Source of the DNA: an uncultured Actinomyces sp. | Lineage (GTDB): Bacteria; Actinomycetota; Actinomycetes; Actinomycetales; Actinomycetaceae | DNA length: 64,000 nucleotides | Assembly (NCBI GenBank): GCA_900545825.1 | Contig: URAS01000002.1 | Span: 1 to 64,000, forward strand | Direction: 5' to 3' | Part shown: positions 17,201 to 25,891 of the stretch, one piece after another | Layout of the letters: the number at the start of each line of letters is the position of its first letter | Position numbering within the stretch: the stretch's first letter is position 1 | Translations under genes and position numbers: made by a program | The notes under the pieces: model-generated | What the model saw: the letters and a program-made list of their open reading frames with translations, nothing else | Databases searched by the model: none | What the model was told of the DNA's origin: nothing

Positions 17201-18125
17201 GACGGTGACGCCCAACCCGGGCAACACCATTTCGGGCAACAACACGACGATCATCAACGGCCCGGTGATCAACGCGCCGATTACCATCAACGGCCCGATC
17301 GTCGTCATTGACCACCCGGCTATCAACATCTACATCAACGTCATCATGAATCCGCAGCCGAAGGACAAGGATGCGGTGACTCCGCAGCCGAAGCCCGACA
17401 CTGGCGGGACGACGGATCCGAAGCCGGATGCCGGGAAGGTCGACCCGCAGCCCAACACCGGCGACAAGACCGACCCGAAGCCGGATGCCGGCAAGGTCGA
17501 CCCGCAGCCGAACACGGGTGACAAGACCGACCCCAAGCCCGACACCGGCAAGGTCGACCCGCAGCCGAACACGGGCGACAAGACCGACACGGCGAAACCG
17601 CTGGACCCGGGCCAGAAGGTTGACCCGCAGCCCAACACCGGCGACAAGACCGACCCCAAGCCCAACACCGACAAGGTCGACCCGCAGCCCAACACCGGCG
17701 ACAAGACCGACCCCAAGCCCAACACCGGCAAGGTCGACCCGCAGCCCAACACCGGCGACAAGACCGACCCCAAGCCCAACACCGGCAAGGTTGACTCGGG
17801 CTCGACCGACGGCACGGACAACGGGAGCACCAACGCGAACGACAAGGGTTCGAATGCTAACCAGGGGTCGAACGGCAAGAAGGGGTCGAACACTGGCAAC
17901 GCCCAGAGCCTGGACCCGAACCAGCCGTTCACCGCGCAAAACGCCGGCACCAACGGCGTCGCGAAGGCTCCGACCAGCAACGCGGGCGTGGCGTCAATGT
18001 CGGTTCCGACGACGACCTCGACGTCGCTGGCCCGGACGGGCGTCGCGGCGGCCCAGGTCCTCTTGATCGCGATGGGGCTCGTCTGCGCGGGTCTTGCCGT
18101 CGCCCGGTTCCGTCAGCGTGACTGA
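14256..18125 (+). CDS. LAxTG-anchored SdrD B-domain surface protein with KLPKD repeats
   Basis: The product has 1289 residues. An N-terminal signal peptide ending near AVANP marks export. Residues ~209-307 and ~783-848 are arrays of KLPKDxLD-like octapeptides. A SdrD B-like domain (IGDRVWIDTNRNGLQDEGEPGL) starts at ~624 and is typical of Gram-positive surface adhesins. The C-terminal third has PDPTDTNPT repeats and 19-residue KVDPQPNTGDKTDPKPNTG repeats, a flexible wall-spanning stalk. The end is LARTG, a hydrophobic helix and RFRQRD. LAxTG is the preferred motif of class E sortases, but no sortase is encoded in this window. The gene interrupts the glycogen region; its ligand is unknown. Confidence 0.9.
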   Translation: MIPRIPSGVAAVIASVALIITGAALPAVANPQPSFPTDQEQPTHTVGLTAAQTPAVFAYSPSTQSALLDGEWATANNVAKGTVITVEYSDVYPNGLMLWVEDVQPGPDGTVVASVRQASLPEVLSGLPDKTLEDVAGRALTATPTEVYGTVTDADVTDADGIDRAAVALPEDTQPLAPESSTDTASTAADATADPSATSTTTQPASGTSLLDKLPKDALNTLPGDLLDKLPKDSLDKLPSDLITKLPTNSGTLKDIIDKLPKDTLAKIPQDVLDAIKNSPDGKLPADLINKLPKDVLDQLPKNLLPGFPINKEIGKDLPLNFTKTITKDSCTDGTFTVLGDKLPGTLSDKLPGDLAGNLPGDVTGQKATLTDCQFEGDGSLAATIGMTISPKGTLVVDPEKLKLKNFELSGSADVKGAADLTTNGPLKGHATWQLADLTFPVSIPVGGTTVTANIHVRPTVTLNVDGSGNGTLSLGGFETGMSKMGVTYSSDNGFNLIKGQPIMQVNKPGMSGEGDLHATIVPALNVSVDLMGLMGAEATVTPKLNADFHISDVDPACMIGVGGEANIHMLPVKEPTLPILQKVFGTVKSQVDALFKDKKDLKVDIPSIYTSPDLCAAQPIAIGDRVWIDTNRNGLQDEGEPGLQGAKVMLLRGSDKFVASLPDTKLYKDKLVAETTTDANGAYRFDSDPKYKGPASAAEAGDASPLAGKLMPGRYTVVVKPPKPTDAGYPYKDKYPYGFIITKRYQRATTDSTAPKDDTATSSEATSDVATPEALSDLNLPKLGDLKSILDKLPQDQVNKLPKDLLDKIKNHPNDKLTPDILNQLPKDVLGKLPNLGDLGKLPNLKPGEHSLADLQRDSGGRYPWNTNSYSALFDGTRYQDIAPDSWSGINPKTEPGSHLDALKAELAETAGYNDTVDFGFIPLKENEPTTEPTPDPTDTNPTPDPTDTNPTPDPTDTNPTPNPTDTNPTPQPVKPLDPKETVTPNPGNTISGNNTTIINGPVINAPITINGPIVVIDHPAINIYINVIMNPQPKDKDAVTPQPKPDTGGTTDPKPDAGKVDPQPNTGDKTDPKPDAGKVDPQPNTGDKTDPKPDTGKVDPQPNTGDKTDTAKPLDPGQKVDPQPNTGDKTDPKPNTDKVDPQPNTGDKTDPKPNTGKVDPQPNTGDKTDPKPNTGKVDSGSTDGTDNGSTNANDKGSNANQGSNGKKGSNTGNAQSLDPNQPFTAQNAGTNGVAKAPTSNAGVASMSVPTTTSTSLARTGVAAAQVLLIAMGLVCAGLAVARFRQRD
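14881..15177 (+). repeat. KLPKD octapeptide-coding array
   Basis: About ten degenerate units of the type D-K-L-P-K-D-x-L follow each other at roughly 8-residue spacing, with a short insert near the middle. A second, shorter array of the same type is at about 16602-16800 in the same gene. The regular Leu/Pro spacing suggests a coiled or solenoid-like stalk. Confidence 0.7.
17059..17166 (+). repeat. 27-base tandem repeat (PDPTDTNPT)
   Basis: About four near-identical 27-base units code for a Pro/Asp/Thr stalk inside the surface protein gene. The last unit has Asn in place of Asp. The DNA-level identity makes copy-number change by slippage likely. Confidence 0.85.
17439..17790 (+). repeat. 57-base tandem repeat (19-residue wall-spanning repeat)
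   Basis: Six copies of a 57-base unit beginning GTCGACCCGCAGCC occur near 17439, 17496, 17553, 17619, 17676 and 17733. A short unrelated insert separates the third and fourth copies. They encode the Pro/Asp/Lys/Thr stalk before the sorting signal. Confidence 0.88.
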
Positions 18126-18150
18126 CCCGGCGTTACCTCGCTGATCGCCT

Positions 18151-18188
18151 GACAAAGGCCCCACTCCTCACCGGGTGGGGCCTTTGTC
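18151..18188 (+). terminator. Terminator after the surface protein gene
   Basis: A 13-base perfect stem (18151-18163 with 18176-18188) closes a 12-base loop, 26 bases beyond the stop codon. It separates the surface protein gene from the glgE operon. The T-run is short. Confidence 0.8.
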
Positions 18189-18296
18189 GTGGCGTTTTTC
18201 CCCGGCGGGTTTTCCCTATCGTCACGCAGGGTCGGCGCCTAGCCGATACCCTGGTGACATCTGCTCATTCGTGTCTTTCTACGCTCAGGAGACGTC

Positions 18297-20504
18297 ATGG
18301 CCACCAACCGTTCGCGCCGGAATTCCCAGTCAACCGCCAGGCACCGCGCCCAGACGCCCACTCAGCAGGCGGCGGCGTCGAACCAGGCCAAGCCGGTCAT
18401 TCCCGAGCCTCCCGCTGCTCCCGAGCGGCCCGAAGAGCCCAAGGCTCCGCAGACTCCCCGCACGCCGGGCTCATATCTGGTCCCGGACGACTCGCGGATT
18501 CCGCGGATCCCGGCCACCGAGATCTGGCCGTCGGTCGAGGACGGCCGCTGGCCGGCGAAGGCCGTCGAGGGCGAGTCGTTCCCGGTCCACGCGACGGTGT
18601 TCCGCGAGGGGCACGACGCGTTCGCCGCCGAGGCCGTCCTCTATGACCCGGACGGCACCGAGGTCCAACGCCGCCGGATGCGCGACATTTCGCCGGGCAA
18701 CGACCGGTACGAGGCGCGGCTGTGCCCCTCGGGCACCGGTCTGTGGAGCTTCGCCGTATCCACGTGGTCCGACCCGTTCGCCACGTGGAGCCACGACGCG
18801 TCGGTCAAGGTGTCGGCGGGCATCGACACCGAGCTCATGCTCGAAGAGGGCGCCCTCTTGATGGAACGCGCCGCCGAGGCGATCCCCGACGAGGGCGAAG
18901 AAGCCGAAAGCTGCCGCGCTGCGCTGTGGACGGCGGCGTCGCGCCTGCGCGATAAGGAAGCGTCGCCGCAGACGCGCTTGTCGGCCGGCCTCCACCAGAC
19001 GGTCCGCCACGCTATGCGGACGTTCCCGCTGCGCGACCTCGAAGAGACGACGCGCCACTATCCCCTGCAGGTCGACCGCGAGCGCGCCCTCTACGGCTCG
19101 TGGTACGAGATCTTCCCGCGGTCGGTCGGCGCCTATCAGAACGAGGACGGCTCGTGGGTGTCGGGCACGTTGCGGACGGCGGCGAGTGACCTCGACCGGA
19201 TCGCGGGGATGGGGTTCACGGTGGCGTATTTGACGCCGGTGCACCCGATTGGCAAGACGATGCGGAAGGGCAAGAACAATTCGTTGGAGGCGGGCCCGAA
19301 TGATCCGGGGTCGCCGTATGGGATCGGGTCGGACGAGGGCGGCCACGACGCTATTCACCCGGATTTGGGGACGTTCGAGGACTTCGATTATTTCGTCTCG
19401 CGGGCGCATGACCTGGGGATGGAGGTCGCCCTCGATTTGGCGTTGCAGTGCTCGCCGGATCATCCGTGGGTGAAGGATCACCCGGAGTGGTTCTCGAAGC
19501 GGTCGGACGGGTCGATCGCTTACGCGGAGAATCCGCCGAAGAAGTATCAGGACATTTACCCGCTGAATTTCGACAACGACTATGAGGGGCTGTACCAGGC
19601 GATTGCCGACGTCGTCGAAAAGTGGATCAGCCACGGGGTGACGATTTTCCGCGTCGATAACCCGCACACGAAGCCGCTGCGGTTCTGGCAGGAGTTCTTG
19701 GCGCAGATGCGCCGCGACCACCCGGACGTGTTGTTCCTCGCCGAGGCGTTCACGCGTCCGGCGATGATGCGGACGCTGGGCGAGGTCGGTTTCCACCAGT
19801 CGTACACGTATTTCGCGTGGCGCACGTTTAAGGAAGAGATCGAAAAGTACCTCCACGAGGTCGCCTACACGACGGCCCATGTCATGCGGCCGGCGTTCTG
19901 GCCGACGACGCACGACATTTTGACGGCGCAGATGGTCGACGGCGGCGCGCCGATGTTCATCATCCGGGCCGTCCTCGCGGCCACGGGCTCGCCGACGTGG
20001 GGCATCTATTCGGGCTTCGAGCTGGCCGAGAACGTCCAGCGGCCGGGCTTCGAGGAGCAGAACGACAACGAAAAGTACGAGTACCGTCCGCGCGACTACA
20101 CGCAGGGCACGGGGCCGGAGATCTCGGCGCTGCTCACCCACTTGAACGAGGCCCGCGCGGCGCACCCGGCTCTGCAGCGGCTGCGCAACATCACGATCCA
20201 CCAGACGACGCACCCGGAGATCTTGTGCTTCTCGCGTCACGTCGAGGCGTGGGAGTCGCCGACGGGCGAGGCCGACACGGTGATCGTCGTCCTCTCGCTC
20301 AACCCCCACGACCAGGTCGAGGGCCTGGTCACGCTCGATTTGTCGGAGCTGGGTCTGGCCGGCGCGTCGATGGGCCCGGGTGTCCCGGTCATGCGCGTGC
20401 GCGACCACTTGGACGGCTGCGACTACGAGTGGGGCGCGACGAACTACGTCGAGTTCAACCCGTGGAGCCGTCTGGCTCACGTCTTTAGTGTGGAGGCTTT
20501 GTGA
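18297..20504 (+). CDS. glgE: Alpha-1,4-glucan:maltose-1-phosphate maltosyltransferase GlgE
   Basis: The 735-residue product extends linear alpha-1,4-glucans by transferring maltosyl units from maltose-1-phosphate. It is a GH13_3 enzyme: the catalytic Asp is at 454 (RVDNPHTKP), the acid/base Glu at 483 (AEAFTRP) and the third Asp at 540 (THDIL). This 29/57 spacing is the same as in Streptomyces GlgE. The GIGSDEGGHDAIHPDLG stretch is characteristic of the family. The first ~60 residues form an Ala/Pro/Gln-rich extension that the core enzyme does not need. The stop codon overlaps the GTG of treS by four bases, so the operon is translationally coupled. The start at 18297 follows AGGAGACGTC. Confidence 0.97.
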   Translation: MATNRSRRNSQSTARHRAQTPTQQAAASNQAKPVIPEPPAAPERPEEPKAPQTPRTPGSYLVPDDSRIPRIPATEIWPSVEDGRWPAKAVEGESFPVHATVFREGHDAFAAEAVLYDPDGTEVQRRRMRDISPGNDRYEARLCPSGTGLWSFAVSTWSDPFATWSHDASVKVSAGIDTELMLEEGALLMERAAEAIPDEGEEAESCRAALWTAASRLRDKEASPQTRLSAGLHQTVRHAMRTFPLRDLEETTRHYPLQVDRERALYGSWYEIFPRSVGAYQNEDGSWVSGTLRTAASDLDRIAGMGFTVAYLTPVHPIGKTMRKGKNNSLEAGPNDPGSPYGIGSDEGGHDAIHPDLGTFEDFDYFVSRAHDLGMEVALDLALQCSPDHPWVKDHPEWFSKRSDGSIAYAENPPKKYQDIYPLNFDNDYEGLYQAIADVVEKWISHGVTIFRVDNPHTKPLRFWQEFLAQMRRDHPDVLFLAEAFTRPAMMRTLGEVGFHQSYTYFAWRTFKEEIEKYLHEVAYTTAHVMRPAFWPTTHDILTAQMVDGGAPMFIIRAVLAATGSPTWGIYSGFELAENVQRPGFEEQNDNEKYEYRPRDYTQGTGPEISALLTHLNEARAAHPALQRLRNITIHQTTHPEILCFSRHVEAWESPTGEADTVIVVLSLNPHDQVEGLVTLDLSELGLAGASMGPGVPVMRVRDHLDGCDYEWGATNYVEFNPWSRLAHVFSVEAL

Positions 20505-22216
20505 CGCAATCCCTCGTTTCCGTAGCCGAGTCGTATCAGCCGGTCCTGCCGCCCTCGCAGGACCCGAATTGGTACCGCACCGCCGTCTTTTACGAGGTGC
20601 TGTTGGCGTCGTTTGCCGACGCCAACGGCGACGGGGTGGGCGACTTTAAGGGGCTGGAGTCGAAGCTCGATTACCTGGCGTGGCTGGGGATCGACGCGAT
20701 TTGGATTCCGCCGTTTTATCCGTCGCCGCTGCAAGATGGCGGGTACGACATTTCGGATTACACGGCGGTGAACCCGCGCTACGGGACGATGGAGGATTTC
20801 ACCGACTTGGTCGGCGCCGCGCACGAGCGCGGGATCCGCGTCGTCATCGACATGGTGCTCAACCACACGTCGGATCAGCACCCGTGGTTCCAGGCGTCGA
20901 GGCAGGACCCCGAGGGGCCATACGGCGACTTTTACGTGTGGCGCAAGACGCCTAACGACTATGCGGACGCCCGGATCATCTTCATCGACACCGAGGAGTC
21001 GAACTGGACGAAGGACCCCGTGCGCGGCGAGTACTTCTGGCACCGGTTCTTCTCGCACCAGCCGGACCTCAATTACGAAAACCCGGCGGTGAGGGCGGCG
21101 ATCCGCAACGTCGTGCGCTTCTGGTGCCGCACGGGCGTCGACGCGTTCCGGCTGGACGCGATCCCCTACCTCTACGAGGACAATGGGACGAACTGCGAGA
21201 ACCTGCCGAAAACCCACGAATTCATCGCCGAGCTGCGTGCCATGGTCGACGAGGAATTCCCCGGCACCGTGATGATCGCCGAGGCGAACCAGCCGCCGGC
21301 CGAGGTCGTCGAGTACTTCGGCACGGACACCGAGCCGGAGTGCCACATCTGCTTCCACTTCCCGATCATGCCGCGCCTGTTTGCCGCCCTCCAGGCCGAG
21401 TCGGGTCGCGGGATGCGGCAGATCCTCGCCACCCTGCCGCCCCTGCCGCTGGGCGGACAGTGGGGGACGTTCCTCCGCAACCACGACGAGCTGACCCTCG
21501 AGATGGTCGACGAAACCGAGCGGGCCGACATGTACCGCTGGTATGCGCCGGAGTCGCGGATGCGCTCGAACGTCGGCATCCGTCGGCGCCTCTCTCCCCT
21601 GCTCGGCGGGTCGCGCCGCAAGGTCGAGTTGGCCCACGCCATGCTGCTGTCGCTGCCGGGCTCGCCGTTCCTCTACTACGGCGACGAGATCGCCATGGGC
21701 GACAACATTTGGCTGCCCGACCGCGACGGCGTCCGCACCCCGATGCAGTGGGAGCCCACGTCGAACGCCGGTTTTTCGACGGCCGACCCCAAGGATTTCC
21801 TCTACCCGCTCATCGACTCGCCGGGGTGGGATCCTCGGGCCCGCAACGTCGAGGCCGCCATGGCCCGCCCGACGTCGCTGCTCAACTGGCTGCGCCGCGC
21901 CCTCGAGCTGCGGAAAAACTATCCGTGCTTTGGCCTGGGGTCGATGCAGCTGGTGACGACCTCACGCGAACAGGTGATGGCGTTCCTGCGCCGCGACGAG
22001 ACGACGACGATCCTCTGCGTCTACAACCTCGCGGCGTCCGCGCAGGCGGTGACGATCGACCTGCCCGGCATGGCCGGCTGGTCGACGCAAGAGATCGTCC
22101 ACGGCAACGACTTCCCCAGCGTCGGCGAGGACGAAAAGCTCACGCTCACGCTCAATCGACACGGGTTCTTCTGGCTGGAGGTTTGCCAGCCGCAACCGCG
22201 AGGTGACCTCTCATGA
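20501..22216 (+). CDS. treS: Maltose alpha-D-glucosyltransferase / trehalose synthase
   Basis: The 571-residue GH13 enzyme interconverts trehalose and maltose. The catalytic triad is visible as Asp219 (FRLDAIPYLYE), Glu261 (AEANQPP) and Asp329 (NHDELTLEM). The N-terminal WYRTAVFYEVLLASFADANGDG and the DGGYDISDY motif are typical of TreS. It starts with GTG inside the glgE stop and overlaps the maltokinase gene by four bases. In some actinobacteria TreS and the kinase are fused; here they are separate coupled genes. Trehalose-derived maltose is passed to the next enzyme. Confidence 0.96.
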   Translation: MTQSLVSVAESYQPVLPPSQDPNWYRTAVFYEVLLASFADANGDGVGDFKGLESKLDYLAWLGIDAIWIPPFYPSPLQDGGYDISDYTAVNPRYGTMEDFTDLVGAAHERGIRVVIDMVLNHTSDQHPWFQASRQDPEGPYGDFYVWRKTPNDYADARIIFIDTEESNWTKDPVRGEYFWHRFFSHQPDLNYENPAVRAAIRNVVRFWCRTGVDAFRLDAIPYLYEDNGTNCENLPKTHEFIAELRAMVDEEFPGTVMIAEANQPPAEVVEYFGTDTEPECHICFHFPIMPRLFAALQAESGRGMRQILATLPPLPLGGQWGTFLRNHDELTLEMVDETERADMYRWYAPESRMRSNVGIRRRLSPLLGGSRRKVELAHAMLLSLPGSPFLYYGDEIAMGDNIWLPDRDGVRTPMQWEPTSNAGFSTADPKDFLYPLIDSPGWDPRARNVEAAMARPTSLLNWLRRALELRKNYPCFGLGSMQLVTTSREQVMAFLRRDETTTILCVYNLAASAQAVTIDLPGMAGWSTQEIVHGNDFPSVGEDEKLTLTLNRHGFFWLEVCQPQPRGDLS

Positions 22217-23535
22217 CTCCCATCCTGCCCCAGTGGCCCCAGCGGTCGGTGATCCTCGACCTTCTCGGCCCGTGGCTCACCGCGCAGCGCTGGTTCCCCG
22301 GCACCGACACGCGCCACGCGCGGGTCATCCACTACGCCGACTTCGCCGAGGACGAGCGCTTCCGCATCCTCGTCATCGCCCTCGAGTCGGGCGCGTGGGT
22401 GCACGTGCCGTTGGTGTGGGAGCCCACGTGGGACGGGCCGGGCCTCATCTGCGGCACCGACGAGGGCGACGGCGTCCTCGTCGACGCGGTGACGCATCCG
22501 GGATTCCTCGCGACCTGGCTGGCATCGGCACGCGAGGCCGGCACCCTGGGTCTGCTCGGCACCCAGGACCCGTCGGCGATCGCCGCCCAGCTGGCCCGGG
22601 AGCTGCCGAGCGCGCGGCCGCTGGGACAGGAGCAGTCGAACTCCAGCGTCGTCCTCGCCGGCGACGTGCCGGCGATGATCAAGTTCTTCCGCGTCCTCGT
22701 CGTCGGCGACCACCCCGAGGTCGCCGTCCCGTTGGCGCTGGCCGCGGACGGTTTCGACGCCGTGCCCACGCCGCTGGGCTACTCGACGATGATGGTGGGC
22801 GGGCCCGAGCACCAGGCGGAACGCGTGTGCACGGCCACGATCGCCGCGCTGGTTCCCGACGCCGAGGACGGCTTCGCTCGCTTCACCGCGCACGCCCGCG
22901 ACGGCATCGACCCCACCGAGGACGCCCGCGCCCTGGGCCAGATGACCCGCGAGCTCCACACCCACCTGCTTCACGCGTTGGGGCACGCCGAGCCGATGAC
23001 CGGCGGCGGCCTCGCCCTCCGCATCACCACCGAGGCTCGCCTGGCGATCGCGGCGTCCCTGGAGCTCCGCACCGATCAGGCCAGTCTGGAGCGCCTCGAC
23101 GCCCTCGCCGAGCTGCTCCAAACCCTCGGCGCGCTGCCGCCCGCCCAACGCATCCACGGCGACTACCACCTGGGCCAATGCCTCTACTCGCAGGGCAAAT
23201 GGTTCGTCCTCGACTTCGAGGGCGAACCCCTGCGCCCCCTCGACGAGCGCATCGCCCCCGACGAAAAGCTGCGCGACGTCGCCGGAATGCTGCGGTCGTT
23301 CGACTACGCCCGTGCCGTCGGCGGCGCCGACGACGCGTGGTGCCGCGCCGCCGAGGACGCTTACCTCGCCGGCTACTTTGGCGAGGCCGGGCCCACCCAG
23401 GCCGAGGACGTCCTCCTCCAGGCATTCGTCATCGAAAAGGCCCTCTATGAGGTTCGTTACGAAGCCGGCCAGCGCCCCGATTGGGAATACATCCCGTTAA
23501 CCGCTCTACGACGCGCCCTCACCAATTTTGGGTAG
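22213..23535 (+). CDS. mak: Maltokinase (Pep2-like), makes maltose-1-phosphate
   Basis: The 440-residue product phosphorylates maltose to maltose-1-phosphate, the donor used by GlgE. The C-lobe carries the aminoglycoside-kinase-like motifs IHGDYHLGQ (catalytic Asp317) and DFEGEPLRPL (metal-binding Asp334), followed by KLRDVAGMLRSFDYA, a signature of the TreS-linked kinases. The unique N-terminal cap is shown by WLTAQRWFPG. The ATG overlaps the treS TGA. Family and context agree, so the assignment is firm. Confidence 0.95.
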   Translation: MTPILPQWPQRSVILDLLGPWLTAQRWFPGTDTRHARVIHYADFAEDERFRILVIALESGAWVHVPLVWEPTWDGPGLICGTDEGDGVLVDAVTHPGFLATWLASAREAGTLGLLGTQDPSAIAAQLARELPSARPLGQEQSNSSVVLAGDVPAMIKFFRVLVVGDHPEVAVPLALAADGFDAVPTPLGYSTMMVGGPEHQAERVCTATIAALVPDAEDGFARFTAHARDGIDPTEDARALGQMTRELHTHLLHALGHAEPMTGGGLALRITTEARLAIAASLELRTDQASLERLDALAELLQTLGALPPAQRIHGDYHLGQCLYSQGKWFVLDFEGEPLRPLDERIAPDEKLRDVAGMLRSFDYARAVGGADDAWCRAAEDAYLAGYFGEAGPTQAEDVLLQAFVIEKALYEVRYEAGQRPDWEYIPLTALRRALTNFG

Positions 23536-23622
23536 CCGCCCCTGCACATCCGTTCCGCATTTTGCGAAAAAAATGCCGACCATACGCCGACAAAGCGCGT
23601 CCAAACGTGTCACGCTTGTTCT

Positions 23623-25803
23623 ATGGAAACGACGCCAATCTCTGTGGACCCGCAGATCCTTGCGGACGTAGCTCAGGCCCGTTATCACGACCCGCACTCC
23701 GTCCTCGGGGCGCACGTCGGTGACGGCTCAATCACGATCAGGACGGTCAAGCACCTGGCCGACGAGGTCCAGATCGTCACCCCCGGCGGATCCTACGACG
23801 CTGTACACGAGCAGGACGGCGTCTGGGTCGCCACGGTCCCCGGCCAAGAAGTCCCCGATTACCGGATTAAGGTCACCTACGGCGACGTGACGTCTGTGGT
23901 CGACGATCCCTACCGGTTCCTGCCGACGCTCGGCGACCTCGATCTCCACCTCATCGGCGAGGGCCGCCACGAAAAGCTGTGGAACGCCCTGGGGGCGCAT
24001 GTGCGCCACTACGACGGCCAGATGGGCGAGGTCCACGGCGTCTCGTTCGCCGTGTGGGCCCCGAACGCCCACGCGGTCCGCGTCGTCGGCGACTTCAACT
24101 TCTGGGACGGCACCTCGTCCGCCATGCGCAGCCTCGGCTCCTCCGGCGTGTGGGAGCTGTTCATCCCCGACGTCGAGGTCGGCGCCCGCTACAAGTACGA
24201 GATCTGCGGTCCCGACGGCAACTGGTTCCAGAAGGCCGACCCGATGGCCCGCGCCACCGAGGTTCCGCCCGCCACCGCCTCCGTCGTCACCCGCCGCTTC
24301 CACGAGTGGGCCGACGACGAGTGGATGGATCAGCGCGAAAAGCACAATCCGCACACCGAGCCGATGTCGATCTACGAGGTCCACATCGGGTCGTGGTCGC
24401 AGGGCCTGTCCTACCGCGACCTCGCCACCGACCTCGTCGACTACGTCAAGGAAATGGGCTTCACGCATGTCGAGTTCATGCCGGTGGCCGAGCACCCGTT
24501 CGGCGGGTCGTGGGGCTACCAGCAGACGTCCTACTACGCGCCAACCTCGCGTTTCGGCACGCCGGACGACTTCCGTTACCTCGTCGATCACCTCCACCAG
24601 GCCGGCATCGGCGTCATTCTCGACTGGGTTCCCGGCCACTTCCCGCGCGACGAGTGGGCGCTGGCGAACTTCGACGGCACCAAGCTGTACGAGGACCCGG
24701 ACCCCACGCGTGGCGAGCAGCCCGACTGGGGCACGCTGGTGTTCAACTACGGCAGGCGCGAGGTCCGCAACTTCCTCGTCGCCAACGCCCTCTACTGGCT
24801 CGACGAGTTCCACATCGACGGCCTGCGTGTCGACGCCGTCGCGTCGATGCTTTACCTCGACTACTCGCGCGAGGACGGCCAGTGGCACCCGAACATTTAC
24901 GGCGGCCGCGAGAACCTCGAGGCAATCAGCTTCCTCCAGGAAGCGAACGCCACGGCCTACCGCCTGCACCCGGGCATCTGCATGATCGCCGAGGAATCGA
25001 CGGCGTGGCCGGGCGTCACCGCCCCCACCGACGCCGGCGGCCTGGGCTTCGGCATGAAGTGGAACATGGGCTGGATGAACGACACGCTGCGCTACCTCAG
25101 CGAAGACCCGGTCAACCGCTCGTGGCACCACGGCGAACTGACGTTCTCGCTGGTCTACGCCTTTAGCGAGAACTACATCCTCCCGCTGTCGCACGACGAG
25201 GTCGTCCACGGCAAGGGCTCGCTGCTGGCCAAGCAGCCGGGCGACCACTGGCGTCAGCTCGCGGGCCTGCGTTCGCTCTACGCCTACCAGTGGTCGCACC
25301 CCGGCAAGCAGCTGCTGTTCATGGGCCAAGAGTTCGGCCAGGGCGCCGAATGGGACGAGTCGCGTTCGCTCGACTGGTGGCTCATGGACGACCAGGGCCA
25401 CGCCAAGCTGCGCGACCTCGTTGCTCGCCTGAACCAGATCTACACCGAGGATCCGGCGCTGTGGAACGACGAGCACACGGGCTTCGACTGGATCGAGGCG
25501 AACGACGGCGAACACAACGTCCTCGTCTACATCCGTAAGGGCAAGGACGCGGACGACGAAGAGCACCTGCTCGTCTGCGTCACCAACTTCGCGGGCGTCC
25601 CGCACGAGGGCTACCGGATCGGCCTGCCGTTCGGCGGCGAGTGGGAGGAAGTCCTCAACACCGACGCCGAAGAATTCGGCGGCTCCGGCGTCGTCAACCT
25701 CGGTTCGGTAACAGCCGAGAAGACGCCGTGGACCGGCCGGCCCTACTCGGTCGAGCTGCGCGTCCCGCCGCTGGGCGCCGTCTGGCTGCGACCCAAGAAG
25801 TAG
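23623..25803 (+). CDS. glgB: 1,4-alpha-glucan branching enzyme
   Basis: The 726-residue product introduces alpha-1,6 branches into glucan made by GlgE. It has the N-terminal beta-sandwich modules, then a GH13_9 barrel with nucleophile Asp404 (GLRVDAVASML), acid/base Glu457 (AEESTAWPG) and Asp525 (SHDEVVHGKGSL). It follows the maltokinase gene after 87 bases with no terminator between, so it is probably part of the same transcript or has its own weak promoter. No good ribosome binding site precedes the ATG at 23623. A long terminator hairpin follows. Confidence 0.97.
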   Translation: METTPISVDPQILADVAQARYHDPHSVLGAHVGDGSITIRTVKHLADEVQIVTPGGSYDAVHEQDGVWVATVPGQEVPDYRIKVTYGDVTSVVDDPYRFLPTLGDLDLHLIGEGRHEKLWNALGAHVRHYDGQMGEVHGVSFAVWAPNAHAVRVVGDFNFWDGTSSAMRSLGSSGVWELFIPDVEVGARYKYEICGPDGNWFQKADPMARATEVPPATASVVTRRFHEWADDEWMDQREKHNPHTEPMSIYEVHIGSWSQGLSYRDLATDLVDYVKEMGFTHVEFMPVAEHPFGGSWGYQQTSYYAPTSRFGTPDDFRYLVDHLHQAGIGVILDWVPGHFPRDEWALANFDGTKLYEDPDPTRGEQPDWGTLVFNYGRREVRNFLVANALYWLDEFHIDGLRVDAVASMLYLDYSREDGQWHPNIYGGRENLEAISFLQEANATAYRLHPGICMIAEESTAWPGVTAPTDAGGLGFGMKWNMGWMNDTLRYLSEDPVNRSWHHGELTFSLVYAFSENYILPLSHDEVVHGKGSLLAKQPGDHWRQLAGLRSLYAYQWSHPGKQLLFMGQEFGQGAEWDESRSLDWWLMDDQGHAKLRDLVARLNQIYTEDPALWNDEHTGFDWIEANDGEHNVLVYIRKGKDADDEEHLLVCVTNFAGVPHEGYRIGLPFGGEWEEVLNTDAEEFGGSGVVNLGSVTAEKTPWTGRPYSVELRVPPLGAVWLRPKK

Positions 25804-25822
25804 CAGGTCCCCTCAAACACAG

Positions 25823-25863
25823 CCGCGGGGCGGCCCTCCGATTTCTGGAGGGCCGCCCCGCGG
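25823..25863. terminator. Strong hairpin terminator after glgB
   Basis: A 17-base perfect GC-rich stem (25823-25839 with 25847-25863) has a 7-base loop and is followed by TCGTTTCTTTC. It lies between convergent genes glgB and the CPBP protease gene and can serve both. Confidence 0.92.
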
Positions 25864-25891
25864 TCGTTTCTTTCGGTTCTGTGCGGCTGCG

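Noticed and set aside
14881..17790. A CRISPR array in the repeat region of the surface protein gene
   Set aside because: The repeats are in frame, have no unique spacers and code for a Pro-rich stalk. No cas genes are in the window.
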